This document shows positions 61,432-64,000 of a stretch of DNA of 64,000 bases, in pieces. The notes under the pieces are model-generated. The model was not told where the DNA came from. It saw only the letters and a program-made list of their open reading frames with translations, and searched no databases. Made by a program: the position numbers and the translations under genes. This DNA comes from Bacteroidales bacterium (GTDB taxonomy: Bacteria > Bacteroidota > Bacteroidia > Bacteroidales > Muribaculaceae). The stretch covers positions 84,277 through 148,276 of the forward strand of contig JAAVFL010000009.1 in NCBI GenBank assembly GCA_014800795.1, written 5' to 3'. Positions within the stretch are counted from its first letter, which is position 1. The number at the start of each line of letters is the position of its first letter.

Positions 61432-62805
61432 TCAAAAATCCGTATGCCGGAAGTCGGAGGTCAGGGGGCGGTTCTGGGCACGGCTGGTATTGATCGGTGC
61501 CCATGCAAGTCCCTCGTAGTGACCGTCGTAATCAATTGATGTCCATGCCCGCACGAGGTCTACAATCACCTTGCCGGGGAAACGGGCGGGGAGGTCGGCG
61601 AACTCGGCTTCCTTATTGGTAACTACCAGAACATCGGCATTCTCAGCCACGGCCGCGAGATCGTCGCTAACCAGATGATGGAGATGAGGGATTTTGTCGA
61701 GAATGAACTGACGGTTTGTGCCGGTCAGCTGGCTGACCTTCACATTCTTGTCGTAGATTGATATCTCATAACCCTTTCCGAGAAGTGTCTCCACAACCTC
61801 AACTATAGGGGAACAACGCAGATCGTCGGTTCCCGCCTTGAAGCTGAGACCGAGAATTGCCACGCGGCGCTTGCCGATCTCCATTATAAGGTCGGCGGCA
61901 CGACGCTTCTGCAGCTCATTGCTCTCGGCGATATGGTTTATGACGGGGGTATCGACATAGTGGTCGCGCGCCAATGTGCGGAACGCCTTTGAATCTTTCG
62001 GCAGACACGAGCCTCCGTAGGCGAAACCTGGCTTGAAATAGTAGGGCGAGATGTTCAGCTGACGGTCGCGGCAGAAGATGTCCATCACTTTGTGGGAGTC
62101 AATGCCGAGGGCCTTGCAGATACAGCCCACCTCATTGCCGAATACGATCTTGAGGGCGTGGAATGTATTGTTGACATATTTCATTACCTCGGCTACACGC
62201 ACATCTGTAGCGATAAATTCGCCGGGCAGAGGGCGGTAAAGCTCCTGAAATATGGCGGCAGCCCGCTCGGAATCGGTGCCGATGAGTGTCAGCGGTGGAT
62301 TTAGAAAATCGTGGACAGACGTACCTTCGCGCAGAAACTCCGGATTCGACACCACGGCGAACCCTTCGTTGCGACGCTTTCCGGAAGCCTTCTCGATGAT
62401 GGAACCCACCTCCTCGTTAGTTCCGGGCATCACAGTGGAGCGGATGGCAACAACATGGAAAGTATTTTTATCGCGCAGAGCCTCACCTATCTGACGCGCG
62501 ACGGCATAGATGTAGTCGAGATTCAGGTGACCGTGGGGCGTGGAAGGGGTTCCGACTGCTATGAAAGAAATATCAGTGGCGGCCACAGCCTCGGCAGCGT
62601 CGGTAGTGGCCCGCATGCGTCCGGAGTCGTGTCCCTTCCTGCAGAGCTCCTCGATATCGCGCTCAATGATGGTGGGGCGCCCGTCGTTAATGAGCGCAAC
62701 CTTGTCGGCCGACACGTCGCATCCTACAACGTTATGCCCCATGTGAGCGAAGCAGGCAGCGCCTACGCATCCGACGTAGCCAAGTCCAAAAATACTAATG
62801 TCCAT
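61432..62805 (-). CDS. UDP-glucose/GDP-mannose dehydrogenase family protein (AlgD-like)
   Basis: The 457-residue enzyme oxidises a nucleotide sugar to a uronic acid with two NAD+. It has the Rossmann motif GLGYVGCVGAACFA (7-20), SFIAVGTPSTP, EFLREGTSVHDF, and the catalytic Cys267 in FKPGFAYGGSCLPKDSKAF. The PGFAYGGSCLPKDSKAF pattern is closest to GDP-mannose 6-dehydrogenase; UDP-sugar specificity cannot be excluded. The sugar transferase gene upstream points to exopolysaccharide synthesis. Confidence 0.9.
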   Translation of the reverse strand: MDISIFGLGYVGCVGAACFAHMGHNVVGCDVSADKVALINDGRPTIIERDIEELCRKGHDSGRMRATTDAAEAVAATDISFIAVGTPSTPHGHLNLDYIYAVARQIGEALRDKNTFHVVAIRSTVMPGTNEEVGSIIEKASGKRRNEGFAVVSNPEFLREGTSVHDFLNPPLTLIGTDSERAAAIFQELYRPLPGEFIATDVRVAEVMKYVNNTFHALKIVFGNEVGCICKALGIDSHKVMDIFCRDRQLNISPYYFKPGFAYGGSCLPKDSKAFRTLARDHYVDTPVINHIAESNELQKRRAADLIMEIGKRRVAILGLSFKAGTDDLRCSPIVEVVETLLGKGYEISIYDKNVKVSQLTGTNRQFILDKIPHLHHLVSDDLAAVAENADVLVVTNKEAEFADLPARFPGKVIVDLVRAWTSIDYDGHYEGLAWAPINTSRAQNRPLTSDFRHTDF

Positions 62806-62882
62806 ATCTTATTCTCCGATATCTGAGGTATAAAAAAAAGAAAGACAGCTCCTCCACCGCCGTTTTCTCCGGGCCTGCCGGC

Positions 62883-63464
62883 TCAGAGCTTAAGGGTGAG
62901 CATCTTCCAGATGGTGAGGGTGAAAATCTTGAGGTCAAGCCATAGCGAATACTTGTCGATATACTCGAGATCGGCGCTCACACGGTTCGCCATATCCTGA
63001 ACCGTGGGGGTCGGGCCGCGGAAGCCTTTCACCTGCGCATAGCCTGTAAGGCCGGGACGCATATCGTGACGCCGCATATAATCCTTGATCTGCGGCGCGT
63101 AATATTCCGTATGTGAAATCATATGTGGGCGGGGGCCGATCACCGACATGTCGCCGCAAAGCACATTCCACATCTGGGGAAGTTCATCGAGCGACGAACG
63201 GCGCAGAAAGCGCCCAATGGGGGTGATACGGGGGTCGTTGCCGGAGGCCTGACGGGTGTCGGCCTCGTTGTTGACATACATAGAGCGAAATTTCAGAAGG
63301 TCGAATTCCCGCCCCTTGTAACCCGTTCGACGCTGACGGAAGAACACGCCACCCGGCGATGTAAGTCCAATCAAGAGGGCGAGAATAAGCCATACAGGGG
63401 ACAGCACTACTATTACAAGTAGTGCGAACACTATATCGAATATGCGCTTTATTGCCTTCTGCAT
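62883..63464 (-). CDS. Initiating sugar transferase (undecaprenyl-phosphate sugar phosphotransferase)
   Basis: The 193-residue membrane enzyme loads the first sugar-phosphate onto undecaprenyl phosphate. It has one N-terminal membrane segment (FALLVIVVLSPVWLILALLIGL) and the catalytic domain of the WcaJ/ExoY/PglC type (GYKGREFDLLKFRSMYVN, RSSLDELPQMWNVL, GDMSVIGPRP, RPGLTGYAQV). The 77-nt gap to the dehydrogenase gene suggests one operon. No clear -7 box is visible before its ATG. Confidence 0.93.
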   Translation of the reverse strand: MQKAIKRIFDIVFALLVIVVLSPVWLILALLIGLTSPGGVFFRQRRTGYKGREFDLLKFRSMYVNNEADTRQASGNDPRITPIGRFLRRSSLDELPQMWNVLCGDMSVIGPRPHMISHTEYYAPQIKDYMRRHDMRPGLTGYAQVKGFRGPTPTVQDMANRVSADLEYIDKYSLWLDLKIFTLTIWKMLTLKL

Positions 63465-63621
63465 GTTTAGTCAGCAGTCAATGAAAAAGATGTGTTCCGC
63501 TATCCGTTGCAGTCCTCAGAGAGAAATATAACGTGAGGTTGTACACATCAGTAACGTTAAATAACGTTTATTTATTGTGTGACTTCGCGGCTCCCTGATA
63601 AATTAACACATAACAAAAAAA

Positions 63622-63718
63622 GGGTAAGCTAACTACATCGCGCCGCTACAACCCCCTACCGTTGCTTCGATCAAGACCTGGCGGAGTTCAGGGGGAGCAT
63701 GCCGTGTAGGACTTACCC
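63622..63718 (-). ncRNA. ffs: Small bacterial SRP RNA (4.5S-type)
   Basis: The 97-nt RNA begins GGGTAAG and ends CTTACCC, which pair as the closing helix. The apical domain contains CCAGGT and AAGCAACGG flanking the tip, corresponding to the Ffh-binding loop (CAGG / AGCA) of 4.5S RNA, enclosed by a CCCCC/GGGGG stem. A T-run follows the 3' end (A-run at 63614-63621 on plus). The promoter places the start at the first G. The apical loop reads UCUUGAUCGA instead of the E. coli UCCGGAAGGA. Confidence 0.88.
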
Positions 63719-63723
63719 GACTG

Positions 63724-63754
63724 CAAAGTTACACATTTTTTCTGAATATGCAAA
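63724..63754 (-). promoter_or_regulatory. Consensus promoter of the SRP RNA gene
   Basis: On the minus strand TTTG (63751-63754) and TAACTTTG (63724-63731) are separated by exactly 19 nt, with 5 nt between the -7 box and the first base of the RNA. Confidence 0.85.
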
Positions 63755-63880
63755 GAAAGAAGAAAAGAAGTACAGAAATAAAGAGCCTGGAGCAAGAGCA
63801 ATAAATCCATAGGAACATGCGGACTCTTCTGTTCTATTGTTCTCCAGTTCTCCCGCTCCCCCGCTTTAACTTCCCCTCTG

Positions 63881-64000
63881 ATAAGTAAGTCGTGAAAATT
63901 ATTTTATACTTTCAGGGAGTGTATTTTTGAGCGACTTTCGCTCGAAGATGAAGGAGTGTAGATGTCTACACGTTATCGCCTGCGCTTTTGAGCTTGTCGA
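63881..64000. mobile_element. Second MITE-like element copy, truncated by window end
   Basis: It begins ATAAGTAAGTCGTG with AAATTATTTTATA, matching the right terminal repeat of the 28569-28789 element. It also shares, in inverted orientation, the long block from CGAAGATGAAGGAGTGTAG through GCGCTTTTGAGCTTGTCGA, differing mainly in the 4-nt hairpin loop (ATGT instead of CGAG). The region between 63755 and 63880 holds no gene. Confidence 0.75.

Noticed and set aside
63465-63621. Regulatory site with two AACGTT palindromes upstream of the sugar transferase gene
   Set aside because: AACGTT occurs twice (63553, 63563), but with no -7 box nearby the role is too uncertain to call.

Overview
The window is about 64 kb of mid-GC chromosomal DNA from a member of the Bacteroidales, most likely a gut Muribaculaceae-type organism. 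The family-level placement is inference; the order-level call rests on several things seen directly. Promoters carry the Bacteroidota -7 box TAnnTTTG, often with TTTG about 19-20 nt upstream, and Shine-Dalgarno sequences are mostly absent. There is a type V (FimA/Mfa1) fimbrial operon, a TonB-dependent receptor operon, lipoprotein-anchored glycoside hydrolases, a DUF349 protein, and a secreted protein with a sorting-like C-terminus. No tRNA, rRNA, CRISPR array or complete insertion sequence was recognised.

Layout. 0-4 kb: a truncated ELWxxDGT-repeat secreted protein, diverging from a GH43 glycosidase and an aldose 1-epimerase. 3.7-7.2 kb (minus): RNase H, an alanine dehydrogenase/transhydrogenase-family protein, shikimate kinase, MscL and a small membrane protein. 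7.5-18.7 kb: DUF349 protein, orphan histidine kinase, HAD phosphatase, DEAD-box RNA helicase, a DUF3256-like protein, exonuclease VII (xseA/xseB), a cyclophilin and an M16 peptidase. 18.9-28.2 kb: a TonB-dependent receptor with two paralogous DUF5689-like lipoproteins, then a secreted protein made of two related halves.

28.2-30.2 kb is an AT-rich accessory island. A 221-bp element with terminal inverted repeats (MITE-like) ends at the base before the ATG of a HipA-type kinase gene. That gene overlaps by 4 nt a second gene encoding only a HipA N1-like domain. The split and order (kinase first, N1 second, no HTH antitoxin) are unusual. A second copy of the element begins at 63881 and runs off the window.

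30.2-34.6 kb: GH92 alpha-mannosidase, NUDIX hydrolase and recA, with a palindrome between two candidate recA promoters. 34.7-41.6 kb (minus): a complete glycine cleavage operon, lplA-gcvT-gcvH-gcvPA-gcvPB-lpdA, with its own lipoate ligase. 41.7-46.3 kb: ruvB, a flippase, a GT4 glycosyltransferase and a Phd/RelE-type toxin-antitoxin pair. 46.4-57.2 kb (minus): a type V fimbrial operon (DUF3575, DUF3868/OmpA-like, Mfa1-like major subunit, Mfa2-like anchor, a fimbrillin-like minor subunit and a 1203-aa DUF4906-type probable tip protein). 57.3-63.5 kb: a thioredoxin-like lipoprotein, a GH106-type rhamnosidase, a nucleotide-sugar dehydrogenase and an initiating sugar transferase. 63.6-63.8 kb: the small SRP RNA gene on the minus strand with a consensus promoter.

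Functionally the window combines housekeeping (repair, translation and export, one-carbon metabolism) with envelope and host-interaction functions (glycan degradation, surface lipoproteins, fimbriae, exopolysaccharide). Family names come from motif recognition without database searches.
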